64,000 bases of DNA from an uncultured Alistipes sp. GTDB lineage: Bacteria; Bacteroidota; Bacteroidia; Bacteroidales; Rikenellaceae. The stretch lies in contig UQKD01000007.1 in the NCBI GenBank assembly GCA_900541585.1, positions 1-64,000 of the forward strand, written 5' to 3'. The notes beneath the pieces were generated by a model that was given only the letters and a program-made list of their open reading frames with translations, was not told the DNA's origin and did not search any database. Below are positions 18,221 through 27,118 of this stretch, in pieces. The position numbers were made by a program, and so were the translations under genes. How positions within the stretch are numbered: position 1 is the stretch's first letter; each line of letters starts with the position of its first letter.

Positions 18221-19364
18221 GTCGGGGATATTTCCGGATGTAGACGATGACGGCCAGCATGCCCAGCAGCACGAAGGCCGCGCCCGGCAGGGCCGTATAC
18301 CGGTAACCGAGTTTATGGTCGATCGGCAGGCCGCCGCAGAAGGCACCCAGCGCATTGCCGAGGTTGAAGGCCACCTGCACGAGAGCCGCGCCGAGCATCT
18401 CGCCGCCCCGCGAGTTTTCGAGGATCAGCAGCTGCTGGGGCGACGACACGCAGAACAGGCACGCCGTCGTGAGGCACATCAGCGTCAGCGAGAGGGACGG
18501 AATATGCGCCCCGAAAAAGATACCGACGAGTGCGAGACCGGCCACGCCGAGCGTGAAGCGCACGACCTTCTCGGGCGTGAAGCGGTCGGCATAGTGGCCT
18601 CCGACGATGTTGCCGGCGAACATGCCGAAACCGGCCAGCATGATGATCAGCGTCAGGTCCTCGGGGCGAAACCCCGAGGTGTGGACCATCAGCGGACTGA
18701 CGTAGCTGTACCAGCAGAAGATGCCGCCGTTGCCGAGCATCACCGAGAAGAGCACCAGCCACGGGGCGAACTTTTTCAGAAAGCCGAACTGCCCTTTAAG
18801 CCCCGTGTCGGGCAGAGCCGGAAGGGCGGGGACCCAGAGTTTCACGAGCAGCAGCGCCACGGCGCCCCACACGGCGACGATACCGAACGTGGCGCGCCAC
18901 GTCACGGCCCCGCTGATGTAGGTTCCCAGCGGCACGCCGAACAGATTGGCGACGGTCATTCCGACGACCATGATCGACACTGCTTCGGCGCGTTTCCCCT
19001 TGTCGGCGACGCGCTCGGCGACGATCGACCCCACACCGAAAAAGGCCCCGTGGGGAAGTCCCGAGATGAAGCGCATGGCCACCAGCGTCCAGTAGTTCGG
19101 CGCGAGGGCCGCGCAGGCGTTGCCGACGATAATCAGCGTCACGAGGGCCAGCAGGATGTGCTTCAGCGGGCGGGTGCGGGCTACGAGGACCGTTAGCGGC
19201 GCACCGAAGCAGACGCCCAGCGCATAGGCGGAGATCAGGTGTCCGGCCTCCGGAATCGTAACCCCGAGGCTGCGGGCAATGTCGGGCAGAATGCCCATCA
19301 TCACGAACTCCGCCATTCCGAGCGCAAGCGTTCCGAATGCCAGAGCGATCAAACTTTTCTTCAT
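18207..19364 (-). CDS. MFS transporter, AraJ/YdhP-like
   Basis: 385 aa with twelve predicted membrane helices. It begins LIALAFGTLALGMAEFVMMGILPDIARSLGV, characteristic of the DHA1 sugar/drug-efflux subgroup, and keeps a motif-A-like loop after helix 2 (LVARTRPLKHILL). It is co-transcribed with the Nudix gene through a 14-base overlap. On the minus strand TATTTTTG (19404-19397) could be its -7 element. The substrate is unknown; arabinose-like sugars or drugs are typical for the subgroup. Confidence 0.88.
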   Translation of the reverse strand: MKKSLIALAFGTLALGMAEFVMMGILPDIARSLGVTIPEAGHLISAYALGVCFGAPLTVLVARTRPLKHILLALVTLIIVGNACAALAPNYWTLVAMRFISGLPHGAFFGVGSIVAERVADKGKRAEAVSIMVVGMTVANLFGVPLGTYISGAVTWRATFGIVAVWGAVALLLVKLWVPALPALPDTGLKGQFGFLKKFAPWLVLFSVMLGNGGIFCWYSYVSPLMVHTSGFRPEDLTLIIMLAGFGMFAGNIVGGHYADRFTPEKVVRFTLGVAGLALVGIFFGAHIPSLSLTLMCLTTACLFCVSSPQQLLILENSRGGEMLGAALVQVAFNLGNALGAFCGGLPIDHKLGYRYTALPGAAFVLLGMLAVIVYIRKYPRHELR

Positions 19365-19408
19365 CGGACCGGAATCATTAATTTTCCAACGGGCTGCAAA
19401 AATAGCAC

Positions 19409-19446
19409 AAAAAAGGTGAAAAGTTTTTGCCTCTTTTCACCTTTTT
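19409..19446 (-). terminator. Strong terminator after the OstA-like gene
   Basis: AAAAAAGGTGAAAAG (19409-19423) pairs with CTTTTCACCTTTTT (19433-19446). Read on the minus strand it gives a GC-poor but perfect stem followed by T residues, 9 bases after the OstA stop. It separates that gene from the MFS gene. Confidence 0.75.
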
Positions 19447-19454
19447 CCAATTTT

Positions 19455-21893
19455 TCAGAGTTTGGGTCCCGACTCCCGCGGCTGGCCCACTTCGAAGCCC
19501 AGCGCCCGCATCCACTCCACGGTGGCGGCATCGACCTGATCGTTCCGGTCGGCCCAGCGGCGCTCCTCGATCAGTTGCTTCTTACGCTCCTCCAGGGCTT
19601 TCAGCAGCGGGAAATCCGGATGTGCGAGATGCGTCTTCTCCTCACGCTGCGAGGGCCGGATCCTGCGGTCGAAGACCGCGTCCTGCGTCGGACGCCGCGC
19701 ACCCTCCCACTTGAACCCCTTGAGGTAAAGCTCCTGGTCGGCGGGAATCTTGTCCATCGGGTAGATGTTCCAGTCGGGGTCCTTACGGTAGACGATCGTC
19801 ACGACCTGCTTGTCCTCGATGTAGAACGAACAGTCGCCGCTCTCGATGACGCCCATGCCAGTGATCTCGGGCGGCTCACCGTCCTGCATGTAGTAGATCG
19901 TCTGGGCATTGCCGTTCACGTCGTTGCGGTAGATCTGATTGTCGCGGAACCACGCCGTCATCTGCTTGCCCGCCACCTGGTTGTAATGGACCGTATCGAG
20001 CTGGGAGACCATCATCGGAGTGCCGATGAACTCGGCGCGCGTGATCTGCTGGTTCTCGGTGAATATATCCATCACGTCGGAGGTGATCTGGTTGCCCTGG
20101 TTCCACAGCACGGGGTCGATGTAGAGATGAATCGTCGAATCGGTGCTGATGGCCGTCATCGAGTCGCATACGGTCTGGAAATCGGAACGGAAAATGCGCA
20201 CATTGCGGAAACCCTTCATCAGGCGGTAAACCGAGTCGGCGGAGTCGGTGAGCGAATCGACCGAGTCGGCCGGAATCTGCATCGCCAGCGAGTCGGCGGC
20301 CAGCGAATCGGACATCTGCAACAGCAGCGAATCCATCTCCCGGTCGTTGCGGGCGATCAGCGAGTCGATCTCGCGCAGGGCCGTGGAATCGACCGGAATC
20401 ACCTTGCCCTTGCGGGCGGCACGGGCCTGGCGGGCGCGGAGTTTCGACTCGGCCTTGAGTTTGCGCGCAGCGAGGCGCCGCTCCTCCCGCTCCTTCTGGG
20501 CCAGCAGTTTGGCCGTCGTCTTCTCCTGGCGTTTCCGGGCGATCTCCTCCAGTTTTTCCTTCTTGGCCTTGGCGGCCGCGGCCTTTTGAGCCGCTTTCAG
20601 CTTGGCGGCCTGCTCCTTGAGGTAGGCTTTCCGGGCATCGCCGACCAGCGTATCGAGCGGATTGACGGCCGGAACGGCCAGCGAATCGGGAACGGAAACG
20701 CCCTGCAGCGAATCGGGGACCTCCTGCCGGGCCAGCGAATCCGGCCCTGCGGCGTCCTCCGGCGAACCGGAACCGGCATCCGGAACGCGGGGCCTTCCGA
20801 GCGAATCCACAGCAGGATGGCCTCCGGAAACTCCCCCGGCCGGGTGGTGCGGCGTCCCGAAAACGGCTGAATCGGTTTTCAGGCGCGCCAGCGAGTCGGC
20901 TTTGGCCGCGGCAGCGGCACGGCGCAGCGCGTTTTCATTGATCGTGAAGAGGTACATCGAGTCGGCGCGCATGAAAAGCGAGTCGCCCTGCGAAAGGTCG
21001 TAACTCACCACCGCGGGACGGCGCGTGAGAAACGCATTGCCCGGCTCCTTCCAGTACTCGCCGTAGTCCCCGAAGGCGATCACCTTGTGTTCGGCGTCGT
21101 CCAGCTGCAGATCGCGCCGCAGGATCACATGGTCCTCGGCGCGGTAGTAATGGAGGCTGTCACTCCAGATCTCCTGTTTTTCGGTCAGAATATAGCCGTT
21201 GCGCGTCACGATGTAGAGCGTATCGGCCTTGTCGTAGGAACCACGGTCGGCATAGAGATAGTCGCCGTCCTTGTTCCAGATGTTGGTACGCTCGAAGAAA
21301 AAGGCATTGTCGGTAGCCATGTTGTAGACCACCGAATCGCCCTTGAGTTCGTATTCGTCGTTGCGCATTTCGACGCGGTCGACGGCGATCAGCTCCTTCG
21401 TATCGGCATAGTAGTAGCCGCGGACCGATTCGAGCAGGTTCTCGCGGTTGAGCATCACCCCGCCGTCGGCGAATTCGCCGACGTTCTCCTTGGTGTTGAA
21501 CAGGAATTTATAGGTGTAGAGCGTGGCGTCGCCGTCGACGACCTTGACGATGTCGGAGTAGACCCGCGCCTCGTTCAGCTCGCCGTCGTACTCGGCCCTG
21601 TCGCCGTAAATATAAGTGGTATTCTTGTTGATCAGCACGTGGCCGAAGAACTCGATGCGCATATCGGAGTAGCGCACGGCCGAGTCGCACGTGATGACGG
21701 CGCCGTTGTGCTGTGCGGCGAAGTTCCCCACCAGGAAAACCACCGAATCGCCCGGGGCGATAGGTCCCATCAGGTCCGACTTGAGGTCGATGAGCTTTTT
21801 CTCGCCCTCCGGCTCCGGAGCCTGCATGCCGCCGCGCGCCGCAACCACGGCGGCGGCCAACACCACGACGGCTATGGACAAGAGCCTGCGCAC
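19455..21893 (-). CDS. OstA-like (LptA/LptD N-domain) envelope protein
   Basis: 812 aa with a signal peptide (residues 1-19). Repeated beta-strand motifs such as YGDRAEYDGELNEARVYSDIVKV and LYADRGSYDKADTLYIVTRNG mark the OstA/LptA-like domain of LPS-transport proteins, in an N-terminal block (about 30-330) and a C-terminal block (about 570-800). Between them (about 330-555) lies a long insert: first a Ser-Leu-Asp/Pro-rich part with recurring PDSL and DSLA phrases, then an Ala/Lys/Arg/Glu-rich stretch of coiled-coil type. Its stop lies 3 bases before the SurA-like start, so the envelope-biogenesis genes form an operon. Confidence 0.83.
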   Translation of the reverse strand: MRRLLSIAVVVLAAAVVAARGGMQAPEPEGEKKLIDLKSDLMGPIAPGDSVVFLVGNFAAQHNGAVITCDSAVRYSDMRIEFFGHVLINKNTTYIYGDRAEYDGELNEARVYSDIVKVVDGDATLYTYKFLFNTKENVGEFADGGVMLNRENLLESVRGYYYADTKELIAVDRVEMRNDEYELKGDSVVYNMATDNAFFFERTNIWNKDGDYLYADRGSYDKADTLYIVTRNGYILTEKQEIWSDSLHYYRAEDHVILRRDLQLDDAEHKVIAFGDYGEYWKEPGNAFLTRRPAVVSYDLSQGDSLFMRADSMYLFTINENALRRAAAAAKADSLARLKTDSAVFGTPHHPAGGVSGGHPAVDSLGRPRVPDAGSGSPEDAAGPDSLARQEVPDSLQGVSVPDSLAVPAVNPLDTLVGDARKAYLKEQAAKLKAAQKAAAAKAKKEKLEEIARKRQEKTTAKLLAQKEREERRLAARKLKAESKLRARQARAARKGKVIPVDSTALREIDSLIARNDREMDSLLLQMSDSLAADSLAMQIPADSVDSLTDSADSVYRLMKGFRNVRIFRSDFQTVCDSMTAISTDSTIHLYIDPVLWNQGNQITSDVMDIFTENQQITRAEFIGTPMMVSQLDTVHYNQVAGKQMTAWFRDNQIYRNDVNGNAQTIYYMQDGEPPEITGMGVIESGDCSFYIEDKQVVTIVYRKDPDWNIYPMDKIPADQELYLKGFKWEGARRPTQDAVFDRRIRPSQREEKTHLAHPDFPLLKALEERKKQLIEERRWADRNDQVDAATVEWMRALGFEVGQPRESGPKL

Positions 21894-21896
21894 GGC

Positions 21897-23303
21897 CTAT
21901 TTCACCCAGTGTTTGTTCTCGAACTCCCCGTTGCGGAATTCGGGCGAGATATAGACGTACATGCCGTCGATCTTCTTCGAAAGCCACTCCTTGAAGACCC
22001 GCTCCTGCTTGTCCTGCAGGGCCATCTCTTCGAGCCGCAGGTAGTCCTCGTTGAGCGAAGCCGTATGCGTGGGGATCACCTCGACCAGCTTGACGATCTT
22101 GGCCATCTGGTTGCCGAGCATGTCTTCGGTGAGGTAGGCCTCCGAAATCTCACCGGGTTTGAGCCGGTTCAGGGCGTTGTAGTCGTCGAGGCTCTTGAAA
22201 CGGCCGAAGTCCTCCTTGAGGAATTTCGTGACGGTCAGTTTGGCGTCGAAGGCGTTGAAACGCTCCAGGATGTCGTGGTTCGAGACGATACCGCCGTTCA
22301 TCTTCGACTGCGCGTCGTCCGAATGGAGCAGCGCGGCCTTCTCGAAAGTGATCGAATCCTTGCGGATCACCTTCACCAGGCTGTCGAGCGTATTGAGCGA
22401 ACCGCTCAACTCCTCGGTCGTATAGACCGGGCGCAGCAGGATATGGCGGAAATGGTAGAGCCGGCCGCGCTTGTCCAGAAGCTGGATGATGTGGAAGCCG
22501 AACTGCGACTCGACCACCTCGGAGATCTGGCCGGGGCGCATCTTCTCCAGCGCCGCGCCGAATGCAGGGTCGAGCTGTTCGATCGTCGAGGGGTCCATCT
22601 CGCCACCCCGCATCATCGTGCCGGGGTCCTGCGAATACATGCGGGCGAGGTTTTCGAACTTGGCCTTGCCCGTGATCACGCGTTCGCGCATGTCGATCAG
22701 CCGTTCGCGCGTGCGCTGCTTGGCAGCGGTCATCGACTTGGGGAACTTGGTGATCTGCGCATAGACATACTGATCGGCGACGAGCGGCAGGCTGTCCTTC
22801 GAGATCGACTTGTAGAAACGCTCCACCTCGCCCGGGATCACCGACACCTTGTCGACCACCTCGTTCTGCATGGAGTTGGCATAGGCCTGCTCCTCGTAAC
22901 GCTGACGCATGATTTCGCGGATGTTGAAGATCGGCATGTGGTGCTTGGCTTCGAGCCGGGTGATCGACCCTTCGGCCTCGACCATCTGCTGCACCTGCTC
23001 CTCGACACGCGCCATGATGTCGGCGTCGTTGACCTTCACCGAGTCGATCTGCGCCTGGTTGTAGAGCAGCTTCTGGGTCATCAGCGCTTCGAGCGCCTCG
23101 TTCATCGGGTCGCGGTCGGAAGTGTATCCCTCCTGGCGGCGCTGTTCCGTCAGCTGGCGCGCATAGTCGTCCACCTCGGAGTAGAGGATCGACGATCCGC
23201 CCACCACGGCCACCACCTTGTCGAGCATCACCTGTCGTTTCTGCGCAAGGGCGCCTGCGAACAACAGGGCGAGCGCCGCGGCCATCATAGCTTTTTTCAA
23301 CAT
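21897..23303 (-). CDS. SurA-like periplasmic peptidyl-prolyl isomerase
   Basis: 468 aa. The signal peptide MLKKAMMAAALALLFAGALAQ is followed by a SurA N-terminal domain (DKVVAVVGGSSILYSEVDDYARQL) and two parvulin-type domains (around FENLARMYSQDPGTMMRGGEMD and AALLHSDDAQSKMNGGIVSN). It would chaperone outer-membrane beta-barrel proteins. It lies between a second PPIase-like lipoprotein and an OstA-like LPS-transport gene, a fitting neighbourhood for envelope assembly. Confidence 0.88.
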   Translation of the reverse strand: MLKKAMMAAALALLFAGALAQKRQVMLDKVVAVVGGSSILYSEVDDYARQLTEQRRQEGYTSDRDPMNEALEALMTQKLLYNQAQIDSVKVNDADIMARVEEQVQQMVEAEGSITRLEAKHHMPIFNIREIMRQRYEEQAYANSMQNEVVDKVSVIPGEVERFYKSISKDSLPLVADQYVYAQITKFPKSMTAAKQRTRERLIDMRERVITGKAKFENLARMYSQDPGTMMRGGEMDPSTIEQLDPAFGAALEKMRPGQISEVVESQFGFHIIQLLDKRGRLYHFRHILLRPVYTTEELSGSLNTLDSLVKVIRKDSITFEKAALLHSDDAQSKMNGGIVSNHDILERFNAFDAKLTVTKFLKEDFGRFKSLDDYNALNRLKPGEISEAYLTEDMLGNQMAKIVKLVEVIPTHTASLNEDYLRLEEMALQDKQERVFKEWLSKKIDGMYVYISPEFRNGEFENKHWVK

Positions 23304-23328
23304 CTTGGTTTCGTTTATCGTTTTATTT

Positions 23329-24213
23329 TTATTCGTCTTTCTTCGGTTTCTCGTCGGCGAAAATCCTCACCTCGCCCATCTCCGCGGCCCGGGTGCAAAG
23401 CTCCTCCTCGTGCGAGCGGATGATCTCGCCCTTGCGCTGGTTGAACAGGATGCGGCGGATCGTCCCGCGCAGCCGTTCGAGCGGAATCGGCTCGCCCTCG
23501 CGCAGCACGGCGTCGATCTGGAAATAGTAGCGCGCATGGCTGTCGCGCATCTCCTGCACGGCATTGGTCGCCAGCACCGAGTCGTAACTTTGCGAACGCA
23601 GCGTCGGGAGGTAGCTCAAAAACTCCGGGAAGTCGATCCACTGGTCGCGGAAATCGTCCACCGTGAAGTCGTTCTTTTCACAGATGTCCCTGAAATCCTG
23701 CTGCTGCGCCTCCGACCTGGCCCCCATCAGCGTCTTGAGCTTCGCGGCCTGCCGGTATCCCTCGCCGAAACGGACGATGCGCCCCTTGACGATCGTGCGG
23801 TCGAGCTTGAAGTCGGCCTTGTGGGCGTTGTAGTAGGCCGCGATCTCGTCGGCGGTGAACACCGTATCGATCGAACGGTCGACGTAATGCTGGTCCAACT
23901 GGCGGATCAGCAGCGCCTGACGGTACTCCTCCACCATCTTGTCGATGTCGCCCGCCGAAGAGGAAAAGAGCGTCTCCGCCTCCTGGAGTTTGAGCTGCTT
24001 GAGCACCCAGCGGTCGATGTAAACCTTCATGAAGGCCGCGCTGTCGTCGCCCGAAAGCCCCTGCGGGACCACCGACCGCACGTCGCCCAGCCGCAGGTCC
24101 TTGCCGCCGGCCCGCGCGATGGTCGTGTCGCCGGCGAAATAACGCGGCAGCTCCCGGCAGCCCGCCAGCAGCAGCACACCCGCCGCGACCGCTATTTTCG
24201 CTCGCAAATTCAT
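23329..24213 (-). CDS. Lipoprotein with SurA-N/PPIase-like fold
   Basis: 294 aa. Lipobox LLLAGC (Cys at residue 19), so a lipid-anchored envelope protein. The helical body with DKMVEEYRQALLIRQLDQHYVDRSIDTVFTADEIAAYYNAHKADF is the pattern of SurA/PpiD N-terminal chaperone domains. A clear parvulin catalytic domain is not visible, so isomerase activity is doubtful. It is encoded 25 bases upstream of the SurA-like gene in the same direction. Confidence 0.72.
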   Translation of the reverse strand: MNLRAKIAVAAGVLLLAGCRELPRYFAGDTTIARAGGKDLRLGDVRSVVPQGLSGDDSAAFMKVYIDRWVLKQLKLQEAETLFSSSAGDIDKMVEEYRQALLIRQLDQHYVDRSIDTVFTADEIAAYYNAHKADFKLDRTIVKGRIVRFGEGYRQAAKLKTLMGARSEAQQQDFRDICEKNDFTVDDFRDQWIDFPEFLSYLPTLRSQSYDSVLATNAVQEMRDSHARYYFQIDAVLREGEPIPLERLRGTIRRILFNQRKGEIIRSHEEELCTRAAEMGEVRIFADEKPKKDE

Positions 24214-24361
24214 ATTCCGAAGGGCAAAGATAGAAAATTAACGTAAGTTCGACGAATTTTTGCTTATACTATTTTTCAAGAGTCACAACGCTCCGTAGAA
24301 CTCGTCGAACTCCCGTTACGGCGTTAAAAACACCGGATTCAACATTTAAAATCCCTCTAAA

Positions 24362-24381
24362 TCTCCCTTTGTTAAGGGAGA
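24362..24381. repeat. Dispersed-type hairpin repeat in the spacer before the CPBP gene
   Basis: TCTCCCTT (24362-24369) pairs with AAGGGAGA (24374-24381). It stands in the phrase CCCTCTAAATCTCCC, a repeat style common in Bacteroidetes. The rest of 24214-24438 shows no gene. Confidence 0.5.
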
Positions 24382-24438
24382 CTTGAATCCTGGGTCTCAT
24401 CCGATTTCCTGTAAAGAACGCACATCACCGCCGGATTA

Positions 24439-25344
24439 TTACGCCGCGGACGGATTTTTCTCCGCCTCCTTCATGCGCCGCAGCGTGCGCACCATCATAT
24501 AGCCCGACACGGCGGAGAGCGCCAGCGCCGCGATGTAAATCAGAACGTAAAGCGTCCGGCTGCCCACCAGATCGATCAGCAGCGCATTGCCGTGCCCGGT
24601 GGCCAGCGCCAGGTAGGCCACGGCGTTGTTCAGGGCGTGGAGGATCATCACCGACCACAGCGAATCGGTCGCCAGGTAGACGTAGCCGAGCACCAGGCCG
24701 ATGACCGTGGCGTTGATCACCTGCACGGGCTGACCGTGCAGCACGCCGAAGAAGAGCGACGAAACGAGCCACGCGGTGGTCACGCCGAACTTGCCGCGCA
24801 GCGACCCCAGCACGACGCCGCGGCAGATCAGCTCCTCGAAGATCGGAGCGAAGATCACCAGCGAGAGGATGGTCCAGAATCCGCGGCCCACTTCGAGCGA
24901 CAGTTCGGGCATCAGCCGCAGCAGCGGTTCGAGCACCACGCCGACGGCGAACATCAGCACGAAGGCCCACAGCAACAGCGCGGGATTCAGCCCCCGGGCC
25001 GAGAAACGCGCCCACGGACCGCTGCCGCCGCGCGCGCGGCGGTAGTAGAGGATGCCGGCAAGCGTGATCGACATCGAGCAGAAATAGAGCGCCGCCATCA
25101 CCTTGCCCAGCGCGGCCGGTTCCAGCGATTTGAAATCAAGCCCGTGTCCGGCGAAAAGCAGGAAGACCATCGCTGCGGTCCCCACGACGATCTGCGCCCC
25201 GAAGGCGATGCCCAGCATGGCGAACAGGTCGCCCACGGTCGGGAATTTCCGGCGGCCCGGACGCAGCTCCGCCGCCGGGACTGCGGACTGCCGTTCCGGA
25301 GCTGCGGACTCCGCCGCGGAAGCCGGCGTTTTTTTTTCTTCCAT
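24439..25344 (-). CDS. CPBP-family intramembrane metalloprotease
   Basis: 301 aa, with about seven membrane helices after a Pro/Ala-rich cytoplasmic N-terminus. The catalytic motifs are all present: EELICRG (EExxxR) near residue 170, FFGVLHG (FxxxH), and HALNNAVAYLALA (HxxxN/B). Members of this CAAX-protease/bacteriocin-processing family cleave prenylated or secreted peptides, or have unknown roles. It is divergent from parA with 114 bases between. Confidence 0.87.
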   Translation of the reverse strand: MEEKKTPASAAESAAPERQSAVPAAELRPGRRKFPTVGDLFAMLGIAFGAQIVVGTAAMVFLLFAGHGLDFKSLEPAALGKVMAALYFCSMSITLAGILYYRRARGGSGPWARFSARGLNPALLLWAFVLMFAVGVVLEPLLRLMPELSLEVGRGFWTILSLVIFAPIFEELICRGVVLGSLRGKFGVTTAWLVSSLFFGVLHGQPVQVINATVIGLVLGYVYLATDSLWSVMILHALNNAVAYLALATGHGNALLIDLVGSRTLYVLIYIAALALSAVSGYMMVRTLRRMKEAEKNPSAA

Positions 25345-25426
25345 AATATCGTGTAGCTATCAATTCATTCCGACCGTAAAGATAAGCATTTTTCCGCTAC
25401 GGCTATGGATTTCCATTTAATTTCAC

Positions 25427-25434
25427 TAAATTTG
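25427..25434 (+). promoter_or_regulatory. -7 element of the parAB unit
   Basis: TAAATTTG fits the Bacteroidetes -7 element, 24 bases before the parA ATG. No clear -33 TTG is seen at the expected distance. Confidence 0.5.
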
Positions 25435-25458
25435 CCTGCTTATAAACCGAATTCAAAC

Positions 25459-26229
25459 ATGGCAAAGGTAATCGCATTGGCCAATCAGAAAGGCGGCGTG
25501 GGCAAGACCACGACGGCCATCAATTTAGCGGCTTCGCTGGCTCTGCTGGGCAAGAAGGTGCTGCTGCTGGACGCCGATCCGCAGGCGAACGCCACCTCGG
25601 GACTGGGCTTCGACATCAACCTCGAAGGCATCTACGAGTGCATCGCCGGACAAAAACAGGCCGACGAAGTGCTCCTCCAAAGTCCCGACGTGAAAAACCT
25701 CTGGGTGCTGCCCTCGTCGATCGACCTGGTGGCCGCCGACACCGAACTGCCGAAGATGGAGAACGCCCACCACGTGATGAAACGCATCGTCGACTCGGTG
25801 CGCGGGAAGTTCGACTACATCTTCATCGACTGCTCGCCGTCGCTGGGCTACACCACGGTCAACATCCTCACGGCCGCCGACACGGTGCTGATCCCCGTGC
25901 AGTGCGAATACCTCGCCTTGGAAGGGCTTTCCAAACTGCTCAACACCATCCGCAAGGTCAAGTCGGGACTGAACCCCGACCTCGACATCGAGGGCTTCCT
26001 GCTGACGATGTACATGCGCAACCGCCTGAACAACCAGGTGGTAACCGAGGTCCGCGAGCACTTCGGCCCCCTGGCCTACGACACAATAATCCAGCGCAAT
26101 ATCCGTTTGGGAGAAGCGCCCTCGCACGGAAAACCCGTGATGCTTTACGATGCCGGGGCCGTCGGCTCGGAAAACTACCTGGCCCTGGCCCGGGAGTTCC
26201 TCAAACGCAACCGCAAACGCAGCAAATAA
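25459..26229 (+). CDS. parA: Chromosome-partitioning ATPase ParA (Soj)
   Basis: 256 aa from the ATG at 25459, chosen because [25 protein letters not shown] is the normal N-terminus of the family; an in-frame upstream start would only add 18 atypical residues. The deviant Walker A is KGGVGKTT at residues 10-17, with the conserved Asp in LLLDADPQ and the switch II DCSPSLG. It forms ATP-dependent gradients that segregate origins together with ParB, encoded 12 bases downstream. Confidence 0.95.
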   Translation: MAKVIALANQKGGVGKTTTAINLAASLALLGKKVLLLDADPQANATSGLGFDINLEGIYECIAGQKQADEVLLQSPDVKNLWVLPSSIDLVAADTELPKMENAHHVMKRIVDSVRGKFDYIFIDCSPSLGYTTVNILTAADTVLIPVQCEYLALEGLSKLLNTIRKVKSGLNPDLDIEGFLLTMYMRNRLNNQVVTEVREHFGPLAYDTIIQRNIRLGEAPSHGKPVMLYDAGAVGSENYLALAREFLKRNRKRSK

Positions 26230-26241
26230 ACGAATACAGAT

Positions 26242-27111
26242 ATGAAACAGAAGGGATTAGGACGCGGACTCGACGCCATTTTCGGCAGCGACCCCGTGGA
26301 TGCCAAGCTCAAACCGATGAGCCAGATGGCCGAAATCGAAATCGCCGACATCATACCCAACCCCACGCAGCCGCGCACGCAGTTCGACGAGGAGGCTCTG
26401 GACGAACTGGCCGACTCGATCCGCCAGCTGGGCGTCATCCAGCCCGTGACGGTGAAGAAGGGCGACGGCGGCAAATACGTCATCATCAGCGGCGAACGCC
26501 GCTGGCGGGCCGCGCAGAGGGCCGACCTGAAGACCCTCCCGGCCTATATCCGCGAGGTGGACGACGAGAACCTGCACGCCATGGCCCTCGTGGAGAACAT
26601 CCAGCGGCAGGACCTCAACGCCATCGAAATCGCGTTGGGCATGCAGCGCCTGATCGACGAGTGCAACCTCACGCAGGACGCCCTGTCGGAGAAGGTGGGC
26701 AAGAAGCGTTCGTCGGTGTCGAACTACCTGCGCCTGCTGAAACTCCCCGACGAGGTGCAGTTGGCCCTGAAGGAGGGGCTGATCTCGATGGGACACGCCA
26801 AAGCCATCGCCGGGGCGCCCGCCGACCAGCAGCTGCGGGTGTTGAAAAAGTGCATCAAGAAAGGCCTTTCGGTCCGCCAGGTCGAGGAGCTGGTCCGCGC
26901 GCTCTCCGAAGTTCCGGGCAAAGAGGCACAGAATGTGGAGGACGAAGAGTATCCCGAAAGCTACCTGAAACTGGTCGAGCAGCTCGAAAAGTTCTTTTCG
27001 CAGGAAATTTCGATCAAACGCGCGAAAAACGGCGGCGGCAAGATCGTCATCGGCTTCACGGACGACAGGGACATCGAGCAGTTCATCGAACGTTTCGCTA
27101 AACGCTCCTAA
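26242..27111 (+). CDS. parB: Chromosome-partitioning protein ParB
   Basis: 289 aa. The N-terminal CTPase/ParB domain carries IIPNPTQPRTQFDEEALDELADSIRQLGVIQPV and the GERRWRA motif. The central HTH includes QEALSEKVGKKRSSVSNYLRLLKL-like residues and the C-terminus is a dimerisation domain. An N-terminal GLGRGLDAIF peptide can stimulate ParA. No parS candidate was searched exhaustively. Confidence 0.95.
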   Translation: MKQKGLGRGLDAIFGSDPVDAKLKPMSQMAEIEIADIIPNPTQPRTQFDEEALDELADSIRQLGVIQPVTVKKGDGGKYVIISGERRWRAAQRADLKTLPAYIREVDDENLHAMALVENIQRQDLNAIEIALGMQRLIDECNLTQDALSEKVGKKRSSVSNYLRLLKLPDEVQLALKEGLISMGHAKAIAGAPADQQLRVLKKCIKKGLSVRQVEELVRALSEVPGKEAQNVEDEEYPESYLKLVEQLEKFFSQEISIKRAKNGGGKIVIGFTDDRDIEQFIERFAKRS

Positions 27112-27118
27112 TTAGTAT

